From Microbacterium sp. 4R-513 (GTDB taxonomy: Bacteria > Actinomycetota > Actinomycetes > Actinomycetales > Microbacteriaceae): 64,000 nt of DNA. The stretch lies in contig NZ_CP049256.1 in NCBI RefSeq assembly GCF_011046485.1, positions 2,914,001-2,978,000 of the forward strand. Reading direction: 5' to 3'. Both the position numbers and the translations under genes were made by a program. Positions 35,246 to 46,807 of the stretch are shown piece after piece. Numbering within the stretch: position 1 is the first letter of the stretch; every line of letters starts with the position of its first letter. The notes under the pieces were generated by a model. The model made no database searches. It saw only the letters and a list, made by a program, of their open reading frames with translations, and was not told where the DNA came from.

Positions 35246-36109
35246 TCAGGCCCCGCTGACCTCGATGCGGACGTCGAGCCCCAGGTCGAGCGCGCGCGCG
35301 GAGTGCGTGAGCGCGCCGACCGAGATGACGTCGACGCCGGTCTCGGCGATCGCGCGCACGGTGTCGAGAGAGACCCCGCCGGATGCCTCGACCGTCGCGC
35401 GTCCCGCGACGACCTCGACCCCGCGGCGCAGGTCGTCGAGCGAGAAGTTGTCGAGCATGATCGTGCCGATGCCGGCGGCGAGGACGGGCTCGATCTGTTC
35501 GAGGCGGTCGACCTCGACCTCGATGTGGGTGGTGTGGGGGAGGCGCGACTTCGCTGCGCGGAGCGCCTCGGTCACCGACGCGTGCTTCTGCGCGAGGACG
35601 GCCAGGTGGTTGTCCTTCGCCATGACCGCATCCGAGAGCGAGAAGCGGTGGTTGTGGCCCCCGCCGTTGACGACGGCGTGCCGCTCGAACGCGCGAAGCC
35701 CCGGGGTCGTCTTGCGCGTGTCGGCGATACGGGCCTTCGTGTGCGCGACCTCGGCGACGTACCGGCCCGTGAGCGTCGCGATGCCCGACATGCGCTGCAC
35801 GAAGTTGAGCCCGATCCGCTCGGCGGTGAGCACCGAGCGGGCAGGGCCGGTCACCACCGCGAGCACCGCACCCTCTTCGAACCACTCGCCGTCCTCGACC
35901 ACGAGCTGCACCTCGACCCGCGGATCGGTGAGCCGGAAGGACGCCTCGAACACCGCGCCCCCGCTGAAGACACCACCTTCACGTGCGACGAGGTCGGCGC
36001 GCGCCGACGCGTCCTCGGGGATCAGGAACTCGCTCGTGAGGTCTCCCCAGGGGGCATCCTCTTCGAGCGCCGCCGCGACGGTCCGGTCGATCGCTGCAGG
36101 TGTGAGCAT
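35246..36109 (-). CDS. nadC: Quinolinate phosphoribosyltransferase NadC
   Basis: The enzyme makes nicotinate mononucleotide from quinolinate and PRPP, releasing CO2. The 287-residue length is typical. Substrate-binding motifs are ADTRKTTPGLR, NGGGHNHRFSLSDAVMAKDNHL and the barrel strands EVEVDRLEQ, IMLDNFS and EASGGVSLDT. Its ATG shares one base with the nadB stop (TGATG), so translation is coupled. Confidence 0.95.
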   Translation of the reverse strand: MLTPAAIDRTVAAALEEDAPWGDLTSEFLIPEDASARADLVAREGGVFSGGAVFEASFRLTDPRVEVQLVVEDGEWFEEGAVLAVVTGPARSVLTAERIGLNFVQRMSGIATLTGRYVAEVAHTKARIADTRKTTPGLRAFERHAVVNGGGHNHRFSLSDAVMAKDNHLAVLAQKHASVTEALRAAKSRLPHTTHIEVEVDRLEQIEPVLAAGIGTIMLDNFSLDDLRRGVEVVAGRATVEASGGVSLDTVRAIAETGVDVISVGALTHSARALDLGLDVRIEVSGA

Positions 36110-37716
36110 CAGGCGACCTCCGCCGCAAGGGCACCGGCCGCGGAGGGGACGGATGCCTCGGCATCGTCGCGCCGGTAGTGCGCGCCGACGGATTCCCTCC
36201 TGCTGAGGGCCGCGGCGACGACGCGCTCGGCGACGACGAGGAGGTTCTCGTCCTCGAACTCCGCCTCGGTGCGGGGCGTGCGCGCATCGCTCCGCCAGGC
36301 TGCGAGGACGGATGCCGCGTGCGCGAGGCCTGCTTCGTCGCGGACGAGGCCGGCGTCCTCCCACAGGAGGAGCTGGAGTGCGCGGCGTGAGAAGGGCGGG
36401 ACGGGGCGGTCGGGGTTCGACCCTTCGACATGCTCAGGGATCGGGGGGCGCTGGGCGACCGTGGCCGGCTCGGCGACCGCCGGCGTGACGGGCCACGCCC
36501 GGGACGCGGCATCCTGAGCGATCACGTCGCCGGCGCGAGCGCCGAAAACGGCTCCCTCGAGGAGAGAGTTCGACGCGAGGCGATTCGCCCCGTGGACGCC
36601 CGTGCGGGCGACCTCGCCCACGGCGTAGAGGCCCGGCAGCGACGTGCGCCCGAAGAGGTCGGTCGAGACGCCGCCCATCAGGTAGTGCGCGGCCGGCGTC
36701 ACGGGAATGGGCTCGCGGGCCCAGTCGAGCCCGCGCTCGCGCACCGCGGCGTCGATCGTGGGGAACCGATTCGCGAGGAACGACGCCCGCTCCTCGTACG
36801 TCGGGCGCAGATGCGTCGCGTCGAGGAAGACCGGGCGGCCGTGCTGCAGCTCCATCTGATGTGCGATCGCCCGGGCGACGACGTCACGCGGCGCGAGCTC
36901 GCCGTCGGGGTGCGCGTCGAAGGCGAAGCGGCGGCCGTGCTCGTCGATGAGGGTCGCGCCCTCACCGCGCACGGCCTCCGAGACGAGGAAGGCATCGCCC
37001 ACGCCGATGATCGTCGGGTGGAACTGGAAGAACTCCATGTCGCTCACCTCGACGCCGGCGCGGATCGCGGCGGCGATCCCGTCGCCGGTGGCCACGGGCG
37101 GGTTCGTCGTGTGCGCGTAGAGCTCGCCCGCTCCGCCGGTCGCGAGGACGACGGCGTCGGCGGTCAGCGTCTGGCGGCGCCCCCGCACCTCCGGCGCGTC
37201 GCCGATGAGGAGCTCCACTCCACGTGCGCGTCCGTCGCGGACGACGAGATCGATGAGGAACGCGTGCTCGATCACCGCGACGTCGCTCGCGCGCAGCCGC
37301 GCCACGAGCGCCTTCTCGATCGCCGTCCCCGTGGCGTCCCCTCCCGAATGCAGGATGCGCGGATAGGAGTGTGCCGCCTCGAGGCCCTTCACGAAGTCGC
37401 CGGACGCATCGCGGTCGAAGGCGACGCCCAGCTCGACGAGCTCGCGAATCCGCGACGGACCCTCTTGCGCGAGCACGCGCACCGCCGCGGGGTCGTTGAT
37501 CCCTGCGCCGGCGGTCATCGTGTCGCGGATGTGGTCCTCGACGCGGTCGTCCGCGAACATGACGCCGGCGATCCCGCCCTGCGCGTAGCGGGTGTTGGCG
37601 TGCTCCAGCACGTCCTTCGTGACGAGCGTGACGCGACAGCCGTGCTCAACGGCGTGCAGCGCGGTGATGAGCCCGGCGATGCCGCTCCCGACGACGAGCA
37701 CCTCCGGAGTGGTCAT
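36109..37716 (-). CDS. nadB: L-aspartate oxidase NadB
   Basis: The FAD enzyme oxidises L-aspartate to iminoaspartate, the substrate of NadA. In this 535-residue protein the FAD motif is VLVVGSGIAGLITALHA (residues 5-21), then ANTRYAQGGIAGV, and the active-site region YLMGGVSTDLFGRTSLPGLYAVGEVARTGVHGANRLASNSLLEG. The ATG at 37716 overlaps the nadA stop as ATGA. The stretch RPPIPEHVEGSNPDRP near residue 430 is the translation of a dispersed DNA repeat inserted in frame between the FAD domain and the C-terminal helical domain. Confidence 0.95.
   Translation of the reverse strand: MTTPEVLVVGSGIAGLITALHAVEHGCRVTLVTKDVLEHANTRYAQGGIAGVMFADDRVEDHIRDTMTAGAGINDPAAVRVLAQEGPSRIRELVELGVAFDRDASGDFVKGLEAAHSYPRILHSGGDATGTAIEKALVARLRASDVAVIEHAFLIDLVVRDGRARGVELLIGDAPEVRGRRQTLTADAVVLATGGAGELYAHTTNPPVATGDGIAAAIRAGVEVSDMEFFQFHPTIIGVGDAFLVSEAVRGEGATLIDEHGRRFAFDAHPDGELAPRDVVARAIAHQMELQHGRPVFLDATHLRPTYEERASFLANRFPTIDAAVRERGLDWAREPIPVTPAAHYLMGGVSTDLFGRTSLPGLYAVGEVARTGVHGANRLASNSLLEGAVFGARAGDVIAQDAASRAWPVTPAVAEPATVAQRPPIPEHVEGSNPDRPVPPFSRRALQLLLWEDAGLVRDEAGLAHAASVLAAWRSDARTPRTEAEFEDENLLVVAERVVAAALSRRESVGAHYRRDDAEASVPSAAGALAAEVA
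36421..36440. repeat. Dispersed palindromic repeat (CCCTTCGAC...GCTCAGGG type) inside nadB
   Basis: The sequence CCCTTCGACATGCTCAGGGA matches, from memory, a short imperfect palindrome found many times in high-GC bacterial genomes. It is normally intergenic. Here it is read through in nadB and encodes PEHVEGSNP. Confidence 0.6.
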
Positions 37717-39062
37717 GAGGCGTTCTCCCAGTCCGCCGCGGGCGCGGCCGGCGGCTTGGCAGCGAGCATCCGCTCGAGCGCGAGGCGAGCCGGGTCGGCG
37801 ACGTCGGCCGGCACGGTGATGCGGTTGAGCACCTCGCCGGCCACGAGCCCCTCGAGCACCCAGGCGAGGTAGCCGGGGTGGATGCGGTACATGGTGGAGC
37901 ACGGGCAGACCACGGGGTCGAGGCAGAAGATCGTGTGCTGCGGGTTGTCGGCGGCCAGGCGCTGCACGAGGTTCACCTCGGTGCCGATCGCGAACGTCGT
38001 CGGCTCGGTCGCCGCCTCGATCGCCCGGCGGATGTAGTCGGTCGAGCCCGACTCGTCTGCGGCGTCGACGACCGCCATCGGGCACTCCGGGTGCACGATG
38101 ACGCGCACGCCGGGGTGCTCCGCCCGCGCCTTCTCGATCTGGTCGACCGAGAAGCGCCGGTGCACCGAGCAGAACCCGTGCCAGAGGATGACGCGGGCGT
38201 CCGCCAGCTCGGCCGGGGATGAGCCGCCGAACGGCTTGTTCGGGTTCCACATCGGCATCTGCTCGAGCGGCACGCCCATCGCCTTCGCCGTGTTCCGGCC
38301 GAGGTGCTGGTCGGGGAAGAAGAGCACGCGGCGTCCGCGCTGGAAGGCCCACTCCAGGACGGTCCGCGCGTTCGACGACGTGCACACGATGCCGCCGTGG
38401 CGCCCGACGAAGCCCTTGATCGCGGCCGACGAGTTCATGTACGTCACGGGGATCACCGGGACGAGGCCGTCGGCATCGGTGGCCGCCATGTCGCCGTAGA
38501 CGTCTTCGAGCTGCTCCCAGCACTCCTCCACCTGATCGATGTCGGCCATGTCGGCCATGGAGCAGCCGGCGGCCAGGTTGGGGAGGATGACGGCCTGCTC
38601 CGGCCGGGACAGCAGATCGGCCGTCTCGGCCATGAAGTGGACGCCGCAGAACACGATCGCCTCGGCCTCAGGGTGCTCGAGGGCGGCATTGGCCAGCTGG
38701 AACGAGTCGCCGACGTAATCGGCGTGCTGCACGACCTCTTCGCGCTGGTAGAAGTGGCCGAGGATGACGACGCGGTCGCCCAGCGCCGCCTTGGCGGCGC
38801 GCACGCGGGCGTCGAGCTCCTCCGCAGAGGCATCCCGGTACTCCTGCGGAAGCTCGCCCTGCCGAGGGGAGCCCGTCGGGATGACGTCGCCCATGGAGGC
38901 GCCGGGGCCATAGCCGGGGCGCACGTCGAAGTTCCACGGACCGGCGGCGAGATCGGTGTTGCATGTCTCACCGGCGGAGGCTCCGGCGACGATCGCCTGG
39001 ATCTCGTGGTCGACCGACGGGTCGATGGGGCGAGGCTGAAGCGTGATGTTGACAGCGGGCAT
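37713..39062 (-). CDS. nadA: Quinolinate synthase NadA
   Basis: The oxygen-sensitive [4Fe-4S] enzyme condenses iminoaspartate with DHAP to quinolinate. This 449-residue form has an N-terminal extension of about 80 residues, then VVILGHFYQREEVVQHADYVGDS, FCGVHFMAETADLL and PNLAAGCSMADMAD, where family Cys residues lie. Further Cys are in IVHPECPMAVV and LDPVVCPCSTMYR. Following gene nadB overlaps by ATGA. It is 12 nt behind nrtR and is the first enzyme of the repressed operon. Confidence 0.95.
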   Translation of the reverse strand: MPAVNITLQPRPIDPSVDHEIQAIVAGASAGETCNTDLAAGPWNFDVRPGYGPGASMGDVIPTGSPRQGELPQEYRDASAEELDARVRAAKAALGDRVVILGHFYQREEVVQHADYVGDSFQLANAALEHPEAEAIVFCGVHFMAETADLLSRPEQAVILPNLAAGCSMADMADIDQVEECWEQLEDVYGDMAATDADGLVPVIPVTYMNSSAAIKGFVGRHGGIVCTSSNARTVLEWAFQRGRRVLFFPDQHLGRNTAKAMGVPLEQMPMWNPNKPFGGSSPAELADARVILWHGFCSVHRRFSVDQIEKARAEHPGVRVIVHPECPMAVVDAADESGSTDYIRRAIEAATEPTTFAIGTEVNLVQRLAADNPQHTIFCLDPVVCPCSTMYRIHPGYLAWVLEGLVAGEVLNRITVPADVADPARLALERMLAAKPPAAPAADWENAS

Positions 39063-39074
39063 GTCGTACTCGAT

Positions 39075-39800
39075 TCAGGTGCGGGCGGCGAGGGGGCCGC
39101 GGTCGGCCAGCTCGACGTCCTGGTTGTAGCGGTACAGCCGCGCCGGGCGGTGGCTGCCCGTGCGGAAGCGATCGGTGGGGATGAGGGTGCCGGATCCTTC
39201 CACCTGACGGCGGAAGTTGGCGGGGTCGAGGCGCCGGTCGAGGATCGACTCGTACACCTCGCGCAGCTCGGCGAGCGTGAACTCGTCCGCGAGGAGTCCG
39301 TGCGCGATGCGGCTGTAGCCGACCTTGTTGCGCAGGCGCCACAGGGCGTAGTCGACGATGTCGTTGTGGTCGAAGGCGAGGCGGGGGAGGGATGCCGCAT
39401 CGAACCACGCCACGTTCTCGAGCGCGTCGTCGGCACGCACCTCGTCGGTGCGGAGGAGGGCCCAGTAGACGATCGAGACGACCCGGCTCGTCGATCGCTC
39501 GACCGCGCCGAAGGCGTAGAGCTGCTCGAGATAGCTGGGTGCGAGCCCGGTCGTCTCGGCGAGGGTTCGGGATGCCGCGGCATCCAGGCTCTCGCGGATG
39601 TCGAGCCAGCCGCCGGGAAGCGCCCACAGACCCTCGTAGGGGTCGCGCGTGCGGCGCACGAGCGGGAGAGCGAGCGACGGGGTCTCGTGCCCGGGCTCGC
39701 GGCGCAGGCTGAAGATCACGGTCGAGACGGCGACGCGCGTGACATCGTCCGCGGCGGTTCGCGTCGCGGCGTCTGCGGGAGTGAAGACTGTTTGTGTCAT
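39075..39800 (-). CDS. nrtR: NrtR/NdnR-type Nudix-related repressor of NAD synthesis
   Basis: A 241-residue protein with an N-terminal Nudix domain (about 20-155) and a C-terminal winged helix (about 160-235; LADEFTLAELREVYESILDRRLDPANFRRQV). The Nudix box at residues 64-86 is degenerate: REUXEEXGU reads RTLAETTGL, so two catalytic Glu are lost and hydrolysis is unlikely. This fits NrtR proteins, which sense ADP-ribose or NAD-related ligands and repress. It heads the operon nrtR-nadA-nadB-nadC-nadS-GT and probably represses itself through the palindrome immediately upstream. Confidence 0.92.
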   Translation of the reverse strand: MTQTVFTPADAATRTAADDVTRVAVSTVIFSLRREPGHETPSLALPLVRRTRDPYEGLWALPGGWLDIRESLDAAASRTLAETTGLAPSYLEQLYAFGAVERSTSRVVSIVYWALLRTDEVRADDALENVAWFDAASLPRLAFDHNDIVDYALWRLRNKVGYSRIAHGLLADEFTLAELREVYESILDRRLDPANFRRQVEGSGTLIPTDRFRTGSHRPARLYRYNQDVELADRGPLAART

Positions 39801-39802
39801 GT

Positions 39803-39835
39803 TGACTCTAACTAACGCAAATCATCTTAGAGTCA
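39803..39835. promoter_or_regulatory. NAD-operon promoter with NrtR-type operator
   Basis: Perfect 9-bp inverted arms TGACTCTAA (39803-39811) and TTAGAGTCA (39827-39835) are 15 nt apart. On the minus strand a -10 TAAGAT (39829-39824) overlaps one arm, with a -35-like TTGGCG 18 nt further upstream. The other arm lies 3 nt before the nrtR ATG. This geometry allows autorepression by blocking RNA polymerase. Confidence 0.75.
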
Positions 39836-39938
39836 TTCCGACCAGAACGCCAAACCGCGCCACGGCGCGGTGACGCAGTTCCGGCCCAGAAAGGCCGCGT
39901 AGCCTTTCCTCGCAGCGCGCCGAGGGGAGGGAAGTGCC

Positions 39939-41111
39939 GTGATCGTGGTCGACGTCGTGCTCGTCGCGGTGCTGCTGGTCGCCCTCGTCGTGGGCGCGCA
40001 CCGCGGGCTCGTCGCGAGCGCGGGCGCTCTCGTCGGGCTCGTCGCCGGCGGCATCGCGGCGTACTGGATCGCGCCGATCGTGAACGATGCGTGGCCATGG
40101 CAGCAGTGGCGCCCCGTCGTCGTGGTCGTTCTCGTGCTGCTCCTGCTGGGGCTCGGCGGTGCGGCGGGAGGCGCCATCGGCGCGGCACTCCGCCGAGGCG
40201 TCGATCGCACATCGCTGCGGGTCGTCGACAGGATCCTCGGGGCCGTCGCGAGCGTCATCGTCGCGGCGCTCGCCATCTCGCTCGTGGGCTCGAGCATCGC
40301 CGTGACCGGCGGACCCATCCTCGCTCCGGCGATCGCTTCCTCCCAGGTGCTCCGGACGATCGACCGGCTCACTCCGCCCCCCGTCGCGGCGGGTCTGGCG
40401 CAGCTGCGCTCCGTCGTCCTCGACGATGCGCTGCCGACGTTCGGCGACCTCCTCGGCGGCGTGACGCGCCCGACCGAGCCCCCGATCGACCTTGCAGACC
40501 CCGAGCTGGCGCAGGCCGCGGCATCCGTCGTCCGAGTCTCGGGCACGGCCTACGCGTGCGGCACGAGCTCCACCGGCACGGGGTTCGTCATCGCCCCCGA
40601 CCGCGTGGTCACGAACGCCCACGTGGTGGCCGGCGTGGATGCGCCGGTCGTCGAGGTGCCGGGTGCGGGAGCGCGCGAGGGGCGCATCGTCGCGTTCGAC
40701 GCCGCTGCGGACCTCGCGGTGATCGCCGTCGACGATCTGGGCGCGGCGCCGCTGCAGCTCGGCCCGACGCTCGCGCCGGGCGCGGCGGCGGTCGTGCAGG
40801 GCTACCCCTACGGCGGGCCGTTCTCGCAGATCAACGCCGACGTCCTGTCTGTGGGGACCGTCGACATCCCCGACATCTATTCGCGAGGCGGCGCGCCGCG
40901 TGAGATCTACGCGCTCCAGGCCGCGGTCCGGCCGGGCAACTCCGGCGGCCCCCTCCTCACGGCCGACGGGGTCGTGGCCGGACTCGTCTTCGCGCGCGGC
41001 GAGAACGACGACACGCGCGGCTACGCCATGACGATGGCCGAACTGGATCCCGTCGCGGCCTCGGCACCCTCGTTGCAGAACCCGGTCTCGTCGGGGTCCT
41101 GCACGAGCTGA
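39939..41111 (+). CDS. marP: MarP-like membrane serine protease (CvpA-type N-terminus plus trypsin-like domain)
   Basis: A 390-residue protein with four N-terminal membrane helices of the colicin V production (CvpA) type and an extracytoplasmic chymotrypsin-fold protease. The triad is H228 (TNAHVV), D258 (AADLAVI) and S335 (RPGNSGGPL). Two Cys (C207 and the C-terminal C388) may form a disulfide. Residue numbers and layout match M. tuberculosis MarP (Rv3671c), needed for acid resistance. GTG at 39939 follows GGGAGGGAAG. It is divergent from the NAD operon, but I see no shared control beyond the common intergenic region. Confidence 0.88.
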   Translation: MIVVDVVLVAVLLVALVVGAHRGLVASAGALVGLVAGGIAAYWIAPIVNDAWPWQQWRPVVVVVLVLLLLGLGGAAGGAIGAALRRGVDRTSLRVVDRILGAVASVIVAALAISLVGSSIAVTGGPILAPAIASSQVLRTIDRLTPPPVAAGLAQLRSVVLDDALPTFGDLLGGVTRPTEPPIDLADPELAQAAASVVRVSGTAYACGTSSTGTGFVIAPDRVVTNAHVVAGVDAPVVEVPGAGAREGRIVAFDAAADLAVIAVDDLGAAPLQLGPTLAPGAAAVVQGYPYGGPFSQINADVLSVGTVDIPDIYSRGGAPREIYALQAAVRPGNSGGPLLTADGVVAGLVFARGENDDTRGYAMTMAELDPVAASAPSLQNPVSSGSCTS

Positions 41112-41142
41112 CGCCGCTCCCCGCGCCGGCGCCTCGTGCCGT

Positions 41143-41148
41143 TATGCT
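41143..41148 (+). promoter_or_regulatory. -10 box of the glycine riboswitch / gcv operon
   Basis: TATGCT lies about 35 nt before the first aptamer. No clear -35 element is visible. Confidence 0.5.
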
Positions 41149-41177
41149 GTACGCGCAACTGAAGAAGGCCGCATGAC

Positions 41178-41362
41178 GTGTGCGGGAGAGCCCCGGTTCC
41201 GGCCGGGCACCGAAGGAGCAAGCCTCCCCGTCAATCTCTCAGGTCCGCGTACCGCCCACGTCCGGCCGCTCTGAAAAGCGGTGCCTCGTGCACCCGCCGA
41301 CGGTGAAAGCCCCGCCATCCCTCCGGATGCCGGGGCGAAGCTCTCAGGCCCATGACAGAGGG
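41178..41362 (+). ncRNA. Tandem glycine riboswitch
   Basis: Two consecutive aptamers of the glycine class. The first has GCGGGAGAGCC, CACCGAAGGAGCAA and TCTCTCAGGT (41181-41259). The second has CTCTGAAAAGCGG, CGACGGTGAAAGCC and CTCTCAGGCCCATGACAGAG (41269-41360). Such switches turn on gcv genes when glycine is high. The second aptamer ends about 58 nt before the gcvT start, where a GGGAG ribosome site is located. I cannot tell whether control is by termination or by hiding the ribosome site. Confidence 0.93.
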
Positions 41363-41419
41363 GGAGTTCCTCGGACCGCCGATTCCCGGCGTCCGCCCGT
41401 CGACGACCGGGAGAACTCG

Positions 41420-42565
41420 ATGACAGACCCCCGCTACACACCGCTGCGGCAGCAGCACGAGGCGCTCGGAGCCTCGTTCACCGACTTCGGCGGCTGGGCC
41501 ATGCCGGTGCGCTACACCTCCGACCTGGCCGAGCATCGCGCCGTGCGTGAGGCCGCGGGTCTCTTCGACATCTCGCACATGGCCGAGTTCGTCGTCGAGG
41601 GTCCGGGGGCCGGCGCGTTCCTCGACTACGCGCTCGCCGGGCGGCTCTCTGGCCTTTCCGACGACCAGGCCAAGTACAGCCTCGTGCTCGACCCGTCGGG
41701 CGGCATCGTCGACGACGTCATCGTCTACTGCCAGCACCCGGATCGCTTCATCGTCGTCGCGAACGCGGGGAACCGGGATGCCGTGGCCGACGCCTTCTCG
41801 GACCGGCGCAATCGGTTCCTCGACCTGTCCGAGGGTGACGTCACCGTCGAGGACTGGACGGAGCGCATCGCCCTCGTCGCCGTGCAGGGCCCCACCGCGC
41901 AGCGGATCCTCGAGGCGACGCCCCAGCTCACGGGCTACTCGACCCCGCTCGACGACCTCAAGTACTACCGCATGACACATGCGGCCTTCACCCCTCAGTC
42001 CGGTGCCGAGCCGTCGCCCGTGCACGTCGGCCGTACCGGCTACACCGGCGAGGACGGTTTCGAGGTGTTCGTCCGCTGGGACGACGCGCCCGCCCTGTGG
42101 GACGCGCTCCTCAGCGCAGGCGAGGAGCATGGCCTCGTGCCGGCAGGCCTCGCCGCCCGCGACACCCTGCGCCTCGAGGCGGGCATGCCGCTGTACGGCC
42201 ACGAGCTGGGGCTCGACATCGTCCCCGCGCAGGCGGGCCTCGGCCGCGTCGTCGTCGACGGCAAGGAGCGGTTCGTCGGCAAGGAGGGCCTCGAAGCCGT
42301 CGATGCCGCGACCCTGCCCGTGCTCGTCGGCCTGACCGCCGACGGCAAGCGCGCCGGCCGCGCCGGCTACGGCGTGTTCGACGGCGAGACGAAGGTCGGC
42401 GAGATCACGAGCGGAGCGCTCAGCCCGACCCTGGGGCATCCCATCGCCATGGCCTTCGTCGCACCCGGCTCCAGCGCACCCGGAACCGAGCTCTCCATCG
42501 ACGTACGCGGCACGCGGATCCCCGCGACCGTCACCGCCCTTCCCTTCTACAGGAGGATCAAATGA
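41420..42565 (+). CDS. gcvT: Glycine cleavage system T protein (aminomethyltransferase)
   Basis: The protein transfers the methylene group from the lipoyl arm of GcvH to tetrahydrofolate and releases ammonia. At 381 residues it is slightly longer than typical. Signatures are [22 protein letters not shown], and [12 protein letters not shown] with the folate/substrate-binding Asp and Glu. [20 protein letters not shown] lies in the middle of the second domain. Start chosen by GGGAG 6 nt upstream. First gene of the gcvTHP operon under a glycine riboswitch; stop overlaps gcvH as ATGA. Confidence 0.96.
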   Translation: MTDPRYTPLRQQHEALGASFTDFGGWAMPVRYTSDLAEHRAVREAAGLFDISHMAEFVVEGPGAGAFLDYALAGRLSGLSDDQAKYSLVLDPSGGIVDDVIVYCQHPDRFIVVANAGNRDAVADAFSDRRNRFLDLSEGDVTVEDWTERIALVAVQGPTAQRILEATPQLTGYSTPLDDLKYYRMTHAAFTPQSGAEPSPVHVGRTGYTGEDGFEVFVRWDDAPALWDALLSAGEEHGLVPAGLAARDTLRLEAGMPLYGHELGLDIVPAQAGLGRVVVDGKERFVGKEGLEAVDAATLPVLVGLTADGKRAGRAGYGVFDGETKVGEITSGALSPTLGHPIAMAFVAPGSSAPGTELSIDVRGTRIPATVTALPFYRRIK

Positions 42566-42941
42566 CCGATCTCGACAGCCTCAAGTACACCGCCGAGCAC
42601 GAGTGGATCGCCCTCGACGGCGATGTCGCCACCGTCGGCATCACGGACTTCGCGGCCGACAAGCTGGGCGACGTCGTGTTCGTCGACCTTCCGGCCGTCG
42701 ACTCCGGCGTCTCGGGCGGACAGGTCTGCGGTGAGATCGAGTCGACGAAGTCGGTCGGCGAGCTCTATGCGCCGCTCACGGGCGACGTGCTGGCGGTCAA
42801 CGACGCGGTCGTGGACGACCCGTCGCTCGTCAACTCGGACCCGTACGGCGAGGGGTGGCTCGTGAAGCTGCGGGTCGAGGCATCCGCCGTCGACGGCCTG
42901 CTCGACCGCGCGGCGTACGTCGCGCTCACCGAAGGCGCGTG

Positions 42942-42942
<1 letters not shown>
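42562..42942 (+). CDS. gcvH: Glycine cleavage system H protein
   Basis: A 126-residue lipoyl carrier that shuttles the aminomethyl group between P, T and L proteins. The lipoylated residue is K63 in [12 protein letters not shown]. The strong AGGAGG ribosome site lies 6 nt before the ATG. It is coupled to gcvT (ATGA) and to gcvP (TGATG). No lipoate ligase or synthase lies nearby. Confidence 0.96.
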
Positions 42943-45827
<2,885 letters not shown>

Positions 45828-45840
45828 CCGGGCGCCGGTC

Positions 45841-45872
45841 TCTCCTCCGCTCATCGGGCTGAGCGGAGGGGA
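45841..45872 (+). terminator. Hairpin after gcvP
   Basis: A 13-bp stem with one G-T pair (core CCTCCGCTCA/TGAGCGGAGG) and a 6-nt loop lies 13 nt past the gcvP stop. Its right half can also pair with 45919-45930 in a longer alternative stem, supported by a second pair of arms at 45882-45889 and 45905-45912. Confidence 0.65.
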
Positions 45873-45943
45873 ACCGAGCGAGGGAGGACGGATTCCGAGG
45901 TCGAGTCCTCCCTTCGGCTGTTCCCCTCCGCCGGCCGACTCCG

Positions 45944-46807
45944 CTACGGGGTCGGGGTTGGGCTCGGGGTGGGGGTCGGGGACGGCGAAGGGGGAGGGCC
46001 GAAGACGCCCGGCCAGAGAGCCGCCGCCAGGGGATAGCCGACGAAGGCCACGATGTCGAGCAGGGTGTGCGCGATCACGAGCGGCATGATCCGGCCCCAC
46101 CGCCGGTAGCACCAGCCGAAGACGACCCCCATGACGAAGTTGCCGACGATCGCGCCGATGCCCTGATACGCGTGGTACGCGCCGCGCAGCGCGGCCGTCG
46201 AGAGGATGATCGCCCACCAGTTCCACCCCAGCCGGCGCAGCCGATCGAAGAGGTAGGCGATGAAGACGACCTCTTCGGTGAGCCCGGCCCGGATCGCCGA
46301 GAGCACGAGGAGCGGGACGGTCCACCACGCGGCATCCAGCGGGGACGCGACGACCGCCACTGTCACCCCGAGTGCGCGGCCGGCGGCGTAGAGCGCCAGC
46401 CCCGGGACGCCGATGGCGGCGGCGAGCAGGATGCCTCGGCCGAGGTCGCCGCCGAACCGGGTGAAGTCGAGGCCGATGCGCCGAAGGGCGTTGCTGCCCG
46501 GCTCCCAGAGCAGGTAGACGACGAGTCCGACGAGCGCGAGCGCGAACACCACGGCGAGGGTCTGGTACAGGATGTCCCAGAACGCCTGCGCGTCCCGCGA
46601 GGGGTTCACCTGCGCCTGCTGCTGCCCGAGCGGGACCGGTGTGAGCAGTCGCCGGACGAGCGTCAGGAGGGAGTAGAAGGCCGACTGCCCCACCGAAACG
46701 GCCAGGACGAGGGAGACCTCCCACGTGTAGCGCCGACGGTCGTAGGGGGTGAGGGCGGGGATCGTAGTGGGTTCCCTCCCACTCCGAGGCCCATCGGGCG
46801 AGGTCAT
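45944..46807 (-). CDS. CPBP-family intramembrane metalloprotease
   Basis: A 287-residue polytopic protein of the CAAX-protease/bacteriocin-processing (Abi/CPBP) family. Motif 1 is LTEEVVFIAYLFDR with the two Glu. LRGAYHAYQG carries the second motif, and a third conserved His is in VIAHTLLDIVAF. Roughly seven to eight membrane helices are visible. It ends in a low-complexity PSPTPTPSPTPTP tail encoded by a G/T-rich repeat at 45945-45985. The ATG at 46807 was chosen because CAATCT lies 6 nt upstream. It is divergent from the peptide ABC importer; a substrate link is possible but unproven. Confidence 0.85.
   Translation of the reverse strand: MTSPDGPRSGREPTTIPALTPYDRRRYTWEVSLVLAVSVGQSAFYSLLTLVRRLLTPVPLGQQQAQVNPSRDAQAFWDILYQTLAVVFALALVGLVVYLLWEPGSNALRRIGLDFTRFGGDLGRGILLAAAIGVPGLALYAAGRALGVTVAVVASPLDAAWWTVPLLVLSAIRAGLTEEVVFIAYLFDRLRRLGWNWWAIILSTAALRGAYHAYQGIGAIVGNFVMGVVFGWCYRRWGRIMPLVIAHTLLDIVAFVGYPLAAALWPGVFGPPPSPSPTPTPSPTPTP

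Noticed and set aside
36109..38523. 804-codon frame that would fuse an N-terminal extension to NadB
   Set aside because: The added 269 codons are out of frame with nadA on the same strand. The NadB FAD motif starts right after the ATG at 37716, which overlaps the nadA stop.
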